The notes under the pieces: model-generated
Database searches by the model: none
Seen by the model: the letters and a program-made list of their open reading frames with translations, nothing else
What the model was told of the DNA's origin: nothing
Program-made: the position numbers and the translations under genes
Shown here: positions 41,172 through 51,400 of the stretch, one piece after another
How positions within the stretch are numbered: the stretch's first letter is position 1
Layout of the letters: each line of letters opens with the position of its first letter
Source of the DNA: Clostridiales bacterium
GTDB lineage: Bacteria; Bacillota; Clostridia; Christensenellales; CAG-138
Assembly: GCA_004557245.1 (NCBI GenBank)
Contig: SFEL01000010.1
Location: 11,393 to 75,392 of the forward strand
Length of the DNA stretch: 64,000 nt
Direction of reading: 5' to 3'

Positions 41172-42680
41172 ATGGAAGAAATCCTAAGAATGGAACATAT
41201 TACCAAGCGCTTTGGAGATATGTACGCGAACCGGGACATCAGCTTTGATGTCCGCAAGGGAGAGGTGCATACTCTGCTGGGCGAGAACGGCGCCGGAAAG
41301 AGCACATTGATGAACGTGCTGTTCGGCCTTTACCAGCCTACGGAGGGAAGCATATACATACACGACAAAAAGGTGCGTATAGATTCACCTGCACAGGCGG
41401 TAAAGCAGGGCATAGGCATGGTACATCAGCATTTTATGCTGGTGGAGGCCATGACTGTGCTGGAAAATATAATACTGGGCGACCGCAATACAAAAGGCAT
41501 ATTCATAGACAAGGACGCCCGCCGCAATGAAATACAGAAGCTGGCGGATCAGTACGGCCTTGAGGTGGAGCTGGATAAGCCCATAACCGAGATAGCGGTA
41601 GGCGCTCAGCAAAGGGTAGAGATACTCAAGGCGCTGTACAGGGGCGCAGAGCTGCTGGTACTGGACGAGCCCACGGCCGCGCTGACGGACATAGAGGTGG
41701 AAGGGCTATTCAAGGTAATGAACAAGCTTACCGCCGAGGGAAAGAGCATAATATTCATAAGCCACAAGATGCGCGAGGTGCTGCATATATCCGACCGCGT
41801 AACCATACTCCGGGCGGGCAGGAGCATATGTACCCTCAACAGGGACGAGACTACCGGCGAGGAGCTTGCGAACCTTATGATAGGCAGGGAGCTTGCCCCC
41901 TCCCATTACGAAAAGATCGAGCAGCCGGGTGAACCGGTAATAGCGCTCAGAAACGTGGATTACTGCAAGGCTTCCAAGCATAACGGCCTAAACGGAGTCA
42001 GCCTCACCGTTGGAAGAGGCGAGATAGTGGGCATAGCGGGCGTGGACGGCAACGGTCAGAGCCAGCTTGCCCAGATAGTTACCGGCGTGCTTGTTCCTGA
42101 GGGCGGCGAGCTGGACCTTAAGAATAAAAAGATAGCCGTTTTCTCGCCGGAGGGCTTTATAGAGGAGCGGGTATCCCATATACCTGAGGACCGCAACAAG
42201 ATGGGGCTCATAGGCAGTATGTCCATAAGCGACAATATAGTGCTCAAGTCCACCGAAAAGCCGGAGTTTTCAAAGAAAAAGGGCTTGCTCCTGAAAAAAA
42301 AGGCCATTAAGGGCTATGCCGAGGAGATGCGCGAAAAGTACGACATACGCTGCGTATCCGTGGAGCAGGAGGCAAGGAACCTTTCCGGCGGCAACCAGCA
42401 GAAGGTGATACTGGCCCGTGAGCTTGAGGGCAACCCGGACCTGCTGGTGGCGGTACATCCTACCCGCGGCCTTGACATAGGCGCCACCCGCTTCGTGCAT
42501 GACAGCATGATAGCGGCGCGGGACAGGGGCTGCGGCGTGCTGCTCATAAGCGCGGACTTTGACGAGATACTGGAGGTTTCGGACAGGATAGTGGTCATGT
42601 TCGAGGGGCAGGTAATGGGCGAATACCCGGGCAAGAACCCTCCCATACAGGAGATAAGCCTTGCCATGGCGGGCAAGTAA
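41172..42680 (+). CDS. BMP-type (nucleoside-like) ABC importer ATPase, two ABC domains
   Basis: 502 residues with two fused ABC cassettes. The first has Walker A GENGAGKST near 38 and Walker B LLVLDEPTAAL. The second has a degenerate P-loop region GVDGNGQSQL and the signature LSGGNQQKV near 400. This tandem, half-degenerate design is typical of sugar (RbsA-like) and nucleoside (YufO/NupO) importers. The two permeases and BMP lipoprotein downstream favour a nucleoside or related purine ligand. It begins behind GAAGGGGTCGG. Confidence 0.92.
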   Translation: MEEILRMEHITKRFGDMYANRDISFDVRKGEVHTLLGENGAGKSTLMNVLFGLYQPTEGSIYIHDKKVRIDSPAQAVKQGIGMVHQHFMLVEAMTVLENIILGDRNTKGIFIDKDARRNEIQKLADQYGLEVELDKPITEIAVGAQQRVEILKALYRGAELLVLDEPTAALTDIEVEGLFKVMNKLTAEGKSIIFISHKMREVLHISDRVTILRAGRSICTLNRDETTGEELANLMIGRELAPSHYEKIEQPGEPVIALRNVDYCKASKHNGLNGVSLTVGRGEIVGIAGVDGNGQSQLAQIVTGVLVPEGGELDLKNKKIAVFSPEGFIEERVSHIPEDRNKMGLIGSMSISDNIVLKSTEKPEFSKKKGLLLKKKAIKGYAEEMREKYDIRCVSVEQEARNLSGGNQQKVILARELEGNPDLLVAVHPTRGLDIGATRFVHDSMIAARDRGCGVLLISADFDEILEVSDRIVVMFEGQVMGEYPGKNPPIQEISLAMAGK

Positions 42681-42690
42681 GGAGGACGGC

Positions 42691-43746
42691 ATGAAAAACA
42701 CCAAGATGATAAGCCTGCTGGTTCCCATAATATCCGTAATACTGGCCTTTCTCATAGGCTGCATAATAATGGCGGCGCTGAGCGCGAACCCTGCCGTGGC
42801 GCTGCAGGCTCTCTGGAAGGGCGCCTTCGGCAGCGTAAGGAACATAGGCACCACGCTCTCCCGCTCCACCCCGCTGATATTCACCGGCCTCTGCGCCTGC
42901 TTTGCCTATAAGTGCGGCGTGTTCAACCTGGGCGGCGAGGGCCAGTTTATAATGGGCTCCGTGGTGTGCACTGTGATAGCGACACAATGCGGCTTTACCG
43001 GGCTGCCCGCCATAATAATATGCCTTATAGCCGGCGCCGTGGCAGGCGGCCTTTGGGCGATGATACCCGGCGTGCTGAAGGTGTACAGAGGGCAGAACGA
43101 GATGATAATCTCCATAATGATGAACTACATAGCCACGCTTTTCATGGGAGTACTGTTCACAAATTGGCTGAGGGACGGCTCTGTCCCGCAAACCATAGCG
43201 GTGCCTGACGGGACGCGGCTTACCAGGCTGTTCGGACTGCGCGCCACCTCTGCCTTCATCATAGCCATAGCCGTAGGCCTCATAGTTTACTATTTCCTGT
43301 TCAACACCTCAAAGGGCTTCCAGCTCAGGGCGGTGGGCTTCAACATGACCGCAGCCAAGTTCAACGGCTTCGCGGTGGAAAAGTACTTTCTCTTCAGCTT
43401 CCTCATATCCGGCATGATAGCGGGCCTGGGCGGCAGCGCGGAGATACTCGGTACCCAATTCTTCCTTATAAACGGCTACGCCGCAGGTTACGGCTTTGAC
43501 GGCGTATCCATGGCGCTGATAGGCCAGCTGCACCCCATAGCTACCATGCTTGTAGCGATATTCTTCGCTGCCCTCCGTGTAGGCTCAACCACCATGCAGG
43601 CGGCTACTGGCGTGCCTACCAGCGTATCCGATATAATACAGGCGCTGGTGATAGTGTTTACCGTGGCGGGCCTTGCCCTGGTAAAGCTGCCTGAGTTCAA
43701 GGCCTTTACCGACAGGGTATTCGCAAAGAAAAAGGAGGTGGCGTAA
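42691..43746 (+). CDS. BMP-type ABC importer permease 1 (YufP-like)
   Basis: About 351 residues from the ATG at 42691 behind AAGGAGGACGGC; a longer frame to 42661 overlaps the ATPase and lacks a ribosome site. About ten membrane helices with the conserved LGGEGQFIMGSV near 80 and VGFNMTAAKFNGF, as in RbsC-like BPD_transp_2 permeases. It forms the translocation pore with the next gene, whose start is 1 bp after its stop. Confidence 0.9.
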   Translation: MKNTKMISLLVPIISVILAFLIGCIIMAALSANPAVALQALWKGAFGSVRNIGTTLSRSTPLIFTGLCACFAYKCGVFNLGGEGQFIMGSVVCTVIATQCGFTGLPAIIICLIAGAVAGGLWAMIPGVLKVYRGQNEMIISIMMNYIATLFMGVLFTNWLRDGSVPQTIAVPDGTRLTRLFGLRATSAFIIAIAVGLIVYYFLFNTSKGFQLRAVGFNMTAAKFNGFAVEKYFLFSFLISGMIAGLGGSAEILGTQFFLINGYAAGYGFDGVSMALIGQLHPIATMLVAIFFAALRVGSTTMQAATGVPTSVSDIIQALVIVFTVAGLALVKLPEFKAFTDRVFAKKKEVA

Positions 43747-43747
43747 C

Positions 43748-44680
43748 ATGAGCTGGGATTTCATATCAAATCTTCTCCTCGCGAGCGTAAGAATGGCTAC
43801 GCCCCTCATATTCCTGGCGCTGGCAGAGCTGTATTCCCAGCGGGCGGGCCTGGTACATATAGGCCTTGAAGGCCTGGCCTCCATAGGCTCCCTTGTGGGC
43901 TTCCTTGTGAGCCTTATAACCGGCAACCCCCTTCTGGGCGTTCTGGCGGGCGCCGCCGCAGGCATACTGGTGAACATGATATACGCCTACGCTACCATAA
44001 CCCTCTGCGCTGAGCAGATAGTGTACGGCATGGCAATAAACATATTCGCCCCTGCGCTGGCCTCCTTTATATACCGGGTATACTTCGGCGCGGGCTCTGA
44101 GCTGGTGCAGGTAAGCCTTATGGAAACTCTTGCCTCCAGAATGGGCATCACAGCCAACGGCTTCATAGCGAAGCTGTTTCTGGATCAGACCCCCATGGTA
44201 TACCTTGCGTACCTGCTGGTAGTATTCACGGTGATATACTTCAACAGGACAAAGTCCGGCCTGAACTACAAGGCGGTGGGCGAATACCCCAAGGCAGCCG
44301 CGACGCTGGGCATTGACGTAATAGGCATAAAGTACACGGCGAGCGTTATCTGCGGCGCCCTCGCAGGCATCGGCGGCGCTTACCTGACCACCTGCTACAC
44401 CACCACCTATGTTGACGGCAACATCGCGGGCCGCGGCTTCATAGCTCTGGCGGCGGTAATATTCGGCCGCTGGAACGCGGGCGGCGTGCTGATAGCCTGC
44501 CTCTTCTTCGGCTTCTGCGACGCATTGCAGATACGCCTTCAGGTGGGCAGCTACAACATACCCTATCAGTTCTTCCAGATGATACCCTATATCGCTACCG
44601 TAGTGGTGCTCGCGGCAATAGGCATGAAGAAGGCCGGACCAAAGAGCTGCGGCAAGCCTTACCGCAAGGAAGAACTCTAA
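43748..44680 (+). CDS. BMP-type ABC importer permease 2 (YufQ-like)
   Basis: 310 residues of the same permease family, with VHIGLEGLASIGSLVGF near 35, LNYKAVGEYPKAAATLGID near 175 and AGIGGAYL near 205. It pairs with permease 1; the AGGAGGTGGCGTAAC site lies between the two genes. The downstream gene is the binding lipoprotein. Confidence 0.9.
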   Translation: MSWDFISNLLLASVRMATPLIFLALAELYSQRAGLVHIGLEGLASIGSLVGFLVSLITGNPLLGVLAGAAAGILVNMIYAYATITLCAEQIVYGMAINIFAPALASFIYRVYFGAGSELVQVSLMETLASRMGITANGFIAKLFLDQTPMVYLAYLLVVFTVIYFNRTKSGLNYKAVGEYPKAAATLGIDVIGIKYTASVICGALAGIGGAYLTTCYTTTYVDGNIAGRGFIALAAVIFGRWNAGGVLIACLFFGFCDALQIRLQVGSYNIPYQFFQMIPYIATVVVLAAIGMKKAGPKSCGKPYRKEEL

Positions 44681-44745
44681 CTCAGCCATAATAGCCGGTC
44701 ATGCGGCTGTTATATAAACAAAAAATCGAAACGGAGGAATTACAA

Positions 44746-45843
44746 ATGAAAAAATTCTTAGCAATGCTGCTGGTCGCCGCTATGGTATTCTCAATGGCAG
44801 CCTGCGCCAAGGCTCCCGAGGCCGCCCAGCCCGCCGCAACGGAAGAGACCGCTGGCGAGACCGCTGGCGAGACCGCCGGCGAGACCGCGGAGACCGCCGA
44901 AGCCCCCAAGGACGGCAAGGTATACAAAGTAGCCATGATCTGCGACTCCAGCATTTCCGATGGCGGCTGGGGCATGTCCTGCTACAACGCCATGATGGAC
45001 GCCGCAGCGAAGCACGGCTGGGAAACCGCCGTATCCGACAGCATCGAACAGTCCGCATACTTTGACACTATCGATTCCTACTGCACTCTGGGCTACGATA
45101 TGATCTATGCTCCCGGCAATCAGTACACCGACGCCGTGCTGCAGGCCGCCGCGGAGTATCCCGATATCGCTTTCGCCCTGCTCAACGGCGCTGCCGATAC
45201 TCCCGCCAAGGCCGAGAACGGCAACGTATCCTCCCTGCTGCCCAACGCCACCCAGATCGGCTGGATCGCCGGCGCTCTGGCGGGCCTTATGACCGAGACC
45301 GGCACCATCGCCTTTATCGGCGGCATGGAGCTGGACACCACCAAGGGCAAGTATGAGGGCTATAAGGAGGCCGCCGCCTACGTAGCAGAGAAGGCCGGAA
45401 AGACGGCAACCACTCTGGATATCGTATACTCCAACTCCTTCTCCGCCAGCGACAAGGGCATCGAGTTCGCCAAGGCCATGATAGACAAGGGAGCCGACGT
45501 ATTCTTCGGCGACGCTTCCGCCGTTGACTCCGGCGCACGTCAGGCCATAGACGAGTACAACGCCGCACAGGGCAGCGTAAAGGTATTCGACATAGCGCAG
45601 CCCGCTGACCTGCTGGGCCAGAACGAATGCATCATAGGCTCCCAGGTGACGGACAACTCCGCCATGGTAGGTTCCTGCATGGAGGCTGTTGAGGCCGGCA
45701 AGCTGGGCGGCGACGTCATTTACGGCACCCTCGAGAACGGCGCTCTTTCCGCCGGCGCGGTAAGCGACCTGGTACCTGCGGAGATAAAGGATCAGTATAA
45801 CGCCTACATCGAGGAGATGAAGGCCGGCACCTTTATGAAGTAA
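44746..45843 (+). CDS. BMP-family solute-binding lipoprotein of the nucleoside-type ABC importer
   Basis: About 365 residues from the ATG at 44746 (ACGGAGGAATTAC). The signal ends at Cys20 (MKKFLAMLLVAAMVFSMAAC). A linker with repeated A-G-E-T units from a 12-bp DNA repeat (44845-44892) leads to the BMP domain, with VAMICDSSISDGGWG near 63 and a C-terminal ALSAGAVSDLVPAEIKDQY. BMP proteins bind nucleosides or related ligands at the cell surface. Unlike neighbouring genes it uses many ATC codons, consistent with high expression. It is last in the operon, and a terminator follows. Confidence 0.9.
   Translation: MKKFLAMLLVAAMVFSMAACAKAPEAAQPAATEETAGETAGETAGETAETAEAPKDGKVYKVAMICDSSISDGGWGMSCYNAMMDAAAKHGWETAVSDSIEQSAYFDTIDSYCTLGYDMIYAPGNQYTDAVLQAAAEYPDIAFALLNGAADTPAKAENGNVSSLLPNATQIGWIAGALAGLMTETGTIAFIGGMELDTTKGKYEGYKEAAAYVAEKAGKTATTLDIVYSNSFSASDKGIEFAKAMIDKGADVFFGDASAVDSGARQAIDEYNAAQGSVKVFDIAQPADLLGQNECIIGSQVTDNSAMVGSCMEAVEAGKLGGDVIYGTLENGALSAGAVSDLVPAEIKDQYNAYIEEMKAGTFMK
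44845..44898 (+). repeat. 12-bp tandem repeat in the lipoprotein linker
   Basis: GAGACCGCTGGC is repeated about three and a third times with small changes, encoding E-T-A-G units between the lipid anchor and the folded domain. Copy number could vary by slippage. Confidence 0.75.
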
Positions 45844-45870
45844 TAACCACTCAGCCAATATAAAAAATGA

Positions 45871-45900
45871 CGATACCCCGGCATGGCCGGGGTATCGTTG
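45871..45900 (+). terminator. Terminator of the BMP importer operon
   Basis: CGATACCCCGGC (45871-45882) pairs perfectly with GCCGGGGTATCG (45886-45897), 27 bp after the stop. Confidence 0.8.
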
Positions 45901-46056
45901 CAGTCTGAGGGAGGATGTTGACGGCGTACCTTTAGTATTAAAATACAGTCCATCTGTATTATCTCCCCTAAGAAACAAACTATGGTATTATTTCCCGAAG
46001 AATATATATAAATGCTAAATCCAATAAAATAATATTTATAAAAGAAGGGGGATAAT

Positions 46057-46948
46057 ATGAAAAAACGCTTAGTCGCTTTGATGATGGCGACGATGATGGC
46101 AATGTGTTTGCTGCCTGGAGTAGCAATAGCAAGAGAGCAAACGATAAGAGTAAAAGTTCACGTGCGTATATGGACGGGAAAGTCAAGCGTCACTGGAAAT
46201 TTCGACTATAATATTCCTCCGAAGTCATAGACCCCTGTTCAATCATTAACGACGGGATCAGAGTATAACGGAAGCAATAAAGTAACGGATTTCAAATGGA
46301 CTTATGAGGGAAAAGAAACTGCTACTTTATAAAGCAACAGCAACTTCTTCGGCTAGCAGCAGCATCAAGTGGGGCATAAATCTCCCTTCGCCGGAACAGT
46401 TATATAGTAATATTGGCGAATATGAAAATTATAAATGGGCAAAAAGTATAGGAACTACCTATAGTGGGTCTAGTGCTATAGGCAATCCATATTGGCCTAC
46501 TGGTGCTCCGACTGGATGTACTATCTATTTGCTTATTTGGAAAGAGCCAGCACCGACACCTACACCTACGCTCAAACCTACAGCTACGCCTACGCCGAGC
46601 GCCGATCCGACGCCTACGCCGAGCGCCGATCCGACGCCTACGCCGAGCGCCGACCCGACGCCTACGCCGAGCGCCGATCCGACGCCTACGCCGAGCGAGA
46701 GCCCCGATCCGACGCCTACGCCGAGCGAGAGCCCCGATCCGACGCCTACGCCGAGCGAGAGCCCCAATCCGACGCCTACGCCGAGCGAGAGCCCCAATCC
46801 GACGCCTACGCCGAATATACCGTGGGTACCCGGCCATGACCATAACCACAACAATAACGGTGTTCCCCCTATAGTTTACATACCCCCCAAGACCGGCGAC
46901 ATGCCCTTCTGGTACAGCATTGCGCAGTTCCTTGGCCTGGTAAAGTAA
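46057..46948 (+). pseudogene. Broken secreted Pro/Thr-repeat surface protein with a KTGD sorting-like end
   Basis: An ATG at 46057 behind GAAGGGGGAT opens a signal peptide (MKKRLVALMMATMMAMCLLPG...A) but stops at TAG 46228-46230. The same frame continues protein-like (FKWTYEGKETATL) to a TAA near 46333. The rest of the protein is in the next frame, from about 46304 to 46948, which carries the repeats and ends PPKTGDMPFWYSIAQFLG. One stop plus one frameshift therefore separate a secretion signal from a sortase-type tail. The tail motif PKTGD lacks a long membrane helix and basic end. An intact ancestor would have been a cell-wall-spanning spacer protein like those anchored by the nearby sortase. 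Confidence 0.65.
46601..46815 (+). repeat. Tandem repeats encoding D-P-T-P-T-P-S units
   Basis: Four 24-bp units (A-D-P-T-P-T-P-S; 46601-46696) are followed by four 30-bp units (E-S-P-D/N-P-T-P-T-P-S; 46697-46815). The repeat gives long open frames on both strands that are not genes. Confidence 0.9.
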
Positions 46949-46980
46949 CAGATAAAGTAACAGCATAACGCAAAAAAAAA

Positions 46981-47006
46981 TAAGGGCGGCCCTCGGGCCG
47001 CCCTTC
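46981..47006 (+). terminator. Terminator after the repeat protein
   Basis: AAGGGCGGCCC (46982-46992) pairs with GGGCCGCCCTT (46995-47005), with A-runs on the left and T-rich sequence on the right, so it may work in both directions. Confidence 0.8.
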
Positions 47007-47150
47007 TGTTTGTAATTTAGCGTGAATGTGGGAGAACAAAAAACGCGGGGCGCAATGTATTGGTTGCATAAAAATGTAAAGTATGAGAGAATTAAGAAAA
47101 TATCGATATAAAAATCTTAATAATTACATTATAAGCAGAGGAAGAAGAGA

Positions 47151-47693
47151 GTGGAATCAAGGGAACTGCTATGCAGGATCAAAGCGGGAGATGACGAGGC
47201 TTTCAGGACGATGGTATTGACCTATGGAAAGCCGGTATACTTGCGGCTTTTGGAGCGCTCCGGGAATAAGGAGGTGGCCAAAGAGGCGCTCAGGGAGGCG
47301 CTTATCGACCTGTATATCACCGTTAAAATGGCCAACAGCAAAGACCCTGTGGAAGCGCTGCTTTACAGCAGGGCGGAGGAGATACAGGCGGATATGCTGC
47401 GCCGATCCTGCGAAAGACTGTTCTACACTGCCACGAATGCAAACGCCCCAGAACTGCCTAGGACCCAGCCGGAGATAAAGCGGGCCGATGTTCAGCCATC
47501 GGATATCCCCATTCAGGCCAAGGCGGAGAAAAGGCCGTGGAGCGCGGGAAGGCTGGCTGCCGCCATAGCGCTCTCCGCAGGAATACTTGCCGCTCTATGG
47601 GTCATAGCCGGCCTGCTTATGGATATGGGCTTTTTGCCCTATATCGACATGGGCTATAGCTGGTTCAATATGAACATAGCGCCCTGGTTTTAA
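47151..47693 (+). CDS. Membrane-anchored protein with a sigma-70 region-2-like domain
   Basis: 180 residues, GTG start behind AGAGGAAGAAGA. The first 90 residues track ECF sigma factor region 2: L-L-C-R-I-K-A-G-D-D-E-A-F-R near 6-19, then Y-G-K-P-V-Y, E-A-L-R-E-A-L where sigma factors have a D-x-x-Q-E block, and A-D-M-L-R-R where region 2.4 would sit. Instead of region 4 there is a polar linker (95-130), a membrane helix (about 134-157) and a short tail. It begins a three-gene operon with the sortase and the giant Cna-B protein. Whether it binds RNA polymerase, promoter DNA or another regulator is unknown; it could also be a decayed sigma domain reused as a membrane protein. Confidence 0.6.
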   Translation: MESRELLCRIKAGDDEAFRTMVLTYGKPVYLRLLERSGNKEVAKEALREALIDLYITVKMANSKDPVEALLYSRAEEIQADMLRRSCERLFYTATNANAPELPRTQPEIKRADVQPSDIPIQAKAEKRPWSAGRLAAAIALSAGILAALWVIAGLLMDMGFLPYIDMGYSWFNMNIAPWF

Positions 47694-47708
47694 GCATGGA
47701 GGCGGCAC

Positions 47709-48407
47709 ATGAAGGATAGCAAGGTAATAGCCGTTATGTTAGTGGTGTTCATGCTTCTCTTGATGACCATAGGCGTGCTTTTTATGGTGCGGCCCGGCGT
47801 GATAGACAACAGACGGGCGGCAAAAGAGGCGGAGATAATTGCCATGATAGAAGCGAGCGGAGGCAGCGTGGAAATACCAGATATGCAGCTATCGGAGGTG
47901 CAGGGAGAGGAGGACGAGACCTTCGAGGGCTACGAGCCGGGCTTTGAGCAGGACATGGGCTCGATTCCCGGTTATGAGACGGAAGAAGGCACCGAGGAAA
48001 GTAAGTCGGTGGGCCGCGGGACTATATCCATACCCGCCATAGACCTGAAAATGGCGGTAATGGAAGGCGCGGATAGGCACGCCCTGCGGGGCGGCGCGGG
48101 CTGGCTGCCCTCATCGGCTGAGATGGGTGCGCCGGGAAACTGCGTCATATTCGGCCACCGGATGAAAAAATACGGCAGACATTTCAACAGGCTGGATGAG
48201 CTGGAAGCAGGGGACGAGATAAACCTTTCCGCTGGAGATGGAGATGTTTATACATATACCGTTACGGGGAAGGAAACTATCGAGCCGGAGGAGCTGTTTA
48301 ATGCGCTGAGTTCCCACAACGACGGATACTCGCTTACTCTGGTGACATGTACCCCGGTCGGGAAAGGGACACACCGGCTGCTCATATATGCGGCAATGCA
48401 GCCATAA
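47709..48407 (+). CDS. Sortase (class D-like)
   Basis: 232 residues. An N-terminal membrane helix (about 6-28), an acidic Glu-rich linker (about 57-100), and a sortase beta-barrel with catalytic His150 (F-G-H-R), Cys214 (T-L-V-T-C) and Arg223 (G-T-H-R-L). There is no C-terminal membrane helix, unlike class C pilin sortases. The enzyme cleaves a sorting motif and joins the protein to the cell wall. It starts 15 bp after the sigma-like gene and 27 bp before the giant Cna-B gene, so it is expected to anchor that protein. Class assignment is by overall layout and is moderately sure. Confidence 0.88.
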   Translation: MKDSKVIAVMLVVFMLLLMTIGVLFMVRPGVIDNRRAAKEAEIIAMIEASGGSVEIPDMQLSEVQGEEDETFEGYEPGFEQDMGSIPGYETEEGTEESKSVGRGTISIPAIDLKMAVMEGADRHALRGGAGWLPSSAEMGAPGNCVIFGHRMKKYGRHFNRLDELEAGDEINLSAGDGDVYTYTVTGKETIEPEELFNALSSHNDGYSLTLVTCTPVGKGTHRLLIYAAMQP

Positions 48408-48434
48408 GACAAAGGATCAAGGGGGATAAGGACT

Positions 48435-51400
48435 ATGAAATTCAAGAGCTTTAATCGCGTGCTTGCTGCTTTGCTGATGCTTACGATGCTTGCCGGTCAG
48501 GTGCTTATGAGCACTGCCATGGCCTTAAATGAGGAGCCGGGCATAGTGATACTGGATGAATCCGATCTGCTGGAGGCGGAGCCAACCCCCACCCCCACGC
48601 CCGGGCCCCAGGAAGAATGGCAGGAGGACGGGGCAGTACATGAAGGAATAGATAAGGCCGAGAGCACGCCCGAGGTAATAAACGAAGAGTATATTATTTC
48701 CGAGCAAACGCCCGCGCCTGCGTCGTCTGCGGGCATTGCGGCGCTGCCAGAAGGGGCGGATGAACCAGCCAAAACGTCTGAAGTAGCGTCCGAAGGCGAG
48801 GAAGATGGAATAATACTGCTGGGCGATGAGCCACTGGCTGACGGAGACGGGGGCCTGTCGGTGTTGGTAACTTCCAGCCAGACCACGGTACAGGACGGAG
48901 AAGAGTATAAGTTTACAGTGGTGGTAAGGGATGACGACCTTACCACCCTTCCAAACATAATAGAGGGGGAGACCCTTACCATAGAGTTGCCGGAGTTTCT
49001 TGAGATCAGGGATTTTCCGAATGTGCTGCGCCAGTATTTTGAATGGCCGCCATACTACGACCAGGAGAGCCACAGTGTAACGCTCACCTTTAAGGAAATA
49101 GCCGAGGGAATGCAGAACCTGAACATGTCGTTCACCCTTACCGCCATCGTAAACACCATAGGCTATGACGGGGACGGCAAGGACGAGATAAAGGTTGGCC
49201 TGGGTAACGTGGAGACGGCAACAGCCAGTACCGAGGTAGGGGTAGATACCGGAACGGGAGAAACAGAGGAAAAGCCGTATCTGAAGAAGAATATATGGAG
49301 CAACGTCAAACAGATGGGGACAGACTTCGTAATGAACGATCCTGAAAAGCCCATAGGCTACTCTGCCGGCTTCGGCGTAAAATGCGATTATAATTCAAAT
49401 GTAACCTTCCGGGATGACCTGAGCGGAGGCCACCTCGCCCTTTGCAGCGTGACCGGAGATACAAACGCGCCCCTTGGAAGCTGCATAACAAAGGTGACTA
49501 TCGGCGGGAAGGTCGTGACCCCGGCTGACCCGACAGGCGAAACACTTGTGTTCAACGACCAAAGGCTGGGTGTTATCACGATAAGCAGGGACGGCACCGG
49601 TTTTAAGGCCGTAGTCACAAGGGAAACGGCTGCTGAAAATACGGAACTCGTGAATGTGCAACTGAGATATTTTGCCGTTGTGGTGGGCGATGCCAACAGC
49701 GTGACAAACGCCGTATCCCTCAGTATAGATGGTAAATCGGAATTTCATGATGAAAAGACCATACTGCGGTATGAAACTCATGGTGCGGTGGTTTCTAAAA
49801 AAGTGCTGTACAACGGTGAGGAGGTGACCGCAGTAGACCTTACAGAAGAGGATACCGTTGATTTCCGGATAAAGATAAACCAGTATGGCGAAGGCAGCGT
49901 ATACAAGGACGGGGAAAATATAACCTGGGACGACCTGAAGCCGTGCTTTGAGTTCGTCGGAAGCGAGCCTATAACCGGCCCATTCAAGATAGAGGCCAAT
50001 GGGCAACGGCTTAATATCGTGAAGGTGGGGAACGATGCGATACCGGCCGGCGAATACAATATCGATTTCACAGTAAAAATAGACAAAAATTTGCTTAAAT
50101 ACGGCGAGGAGAGCATGAATACCGTAGGCAATACAGTTGTCATTCGTCGTAAGGCCAAGCTTACAATAGATAAGACCTGGGATGGCGACAACGCCATTGC
50201 CATTGAGGAAGGCGCCGTGTTCGTCCTGTTGGACGGGGATAAAGTCATAGCCAGTGCGGAGAGCAAGAGGAACGGTACAGTTACGCTCTATATAAAAGCG
50301 GACGACCTCAGATCGGGGCAGCATACGTATATTCTTAAAGAGACCGTGGATGAAAAAAGCGGGTACAGCTCCGTCAGGGACAAAGAAGTGGTAATAACCA
50401 AGGCGGATAATGATATTATTATAAATTCCATTGACGGGTGGGATTATAACTCTGGCGAAGCGCGGGTATCCATAACAAATACGCCGGATTCGGGGCTGGG
50501 CACGGTCAGCTTCAGAAAGCTAGGCGAAGGGGACGAGCCTTTGCAGGGCGGCACATTCCAGCTCTGGAAGGAAAACGAAGGCAGCGATGATGAGTGGATC
50601 GCGGATTTTTCTACTGTAAACGGAAGCTGGAGCAAAGAAGGCCTTGAATACGGCACATATTACGTTAAGGAGATCTCAGCCCCTCCGGGATATATCCTTA
50701 CCAGCCAGCCGTCTGAGAAGGTTACGATAAAAAAGACCGATACCCACGAGACCATTACCATGACCAACGAGAAGTATACCGTGGGCAGCATAACCATAAA
50801 GAAGGAAGATGAAGACGGCAACCCGCTGGCGGGCGCGGAGTTTACGCTGCTACCCGTAGGGGTCAAGAAAACCACCGGGGAGAATGGCGAGGCGATATTC
50901 GATGGGCTTACAGAGGGGACATATACCATAACCGAAACCGAGGCGCCCACCGGCTACGGCAAGCTTGAAGGATATGTAACTGTAAATATAGAGGCAAACG
51001 GGACGGCGAATGTCGCGGGGGCAGTTCCGGATAACCTCAATTTTAATGGAAAGAGCGTTATCCTAACATGGAAAAATACGCGAACACAGGGCAGCATCAG
51101 CATAACCAAGACCGGCAGCGAAGGCAAGCCGCTGCAGGGCGCAGTGTTCGGGCTTTATAATGACGCTGCCGCCGCCGAAAAGCCGATTGATATTCAGCAG
51201 ACCGACAAAAACGGCAAGGCGCTGTTTGCAGATCTGGCGGCCGGAACGTATTATGTTAAGGAAATTACTGCGCCCAATGGGTATGCGCTGAGCGATGAAG
51301 TTCACACTTTCATTATAGGTAACGGTGAAAACGCTGCGTGGGATTGCGGAAAAACAATAACAAATCAACTGAAAAAGTACACGCTCAAACTGACGAAGAA

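Noticed and set aside
46601..46815. A CRISPR-like array
   Set aside because: The units are direct coding repeats without unique spacers, encoding D-P-T-P-T-P-S.
46400..46966. Antisense and alternate frames of the D-P-T-P repeat region
   Set aside because: They arise from the repeat unit length (a multiple of three), which opens all frames.
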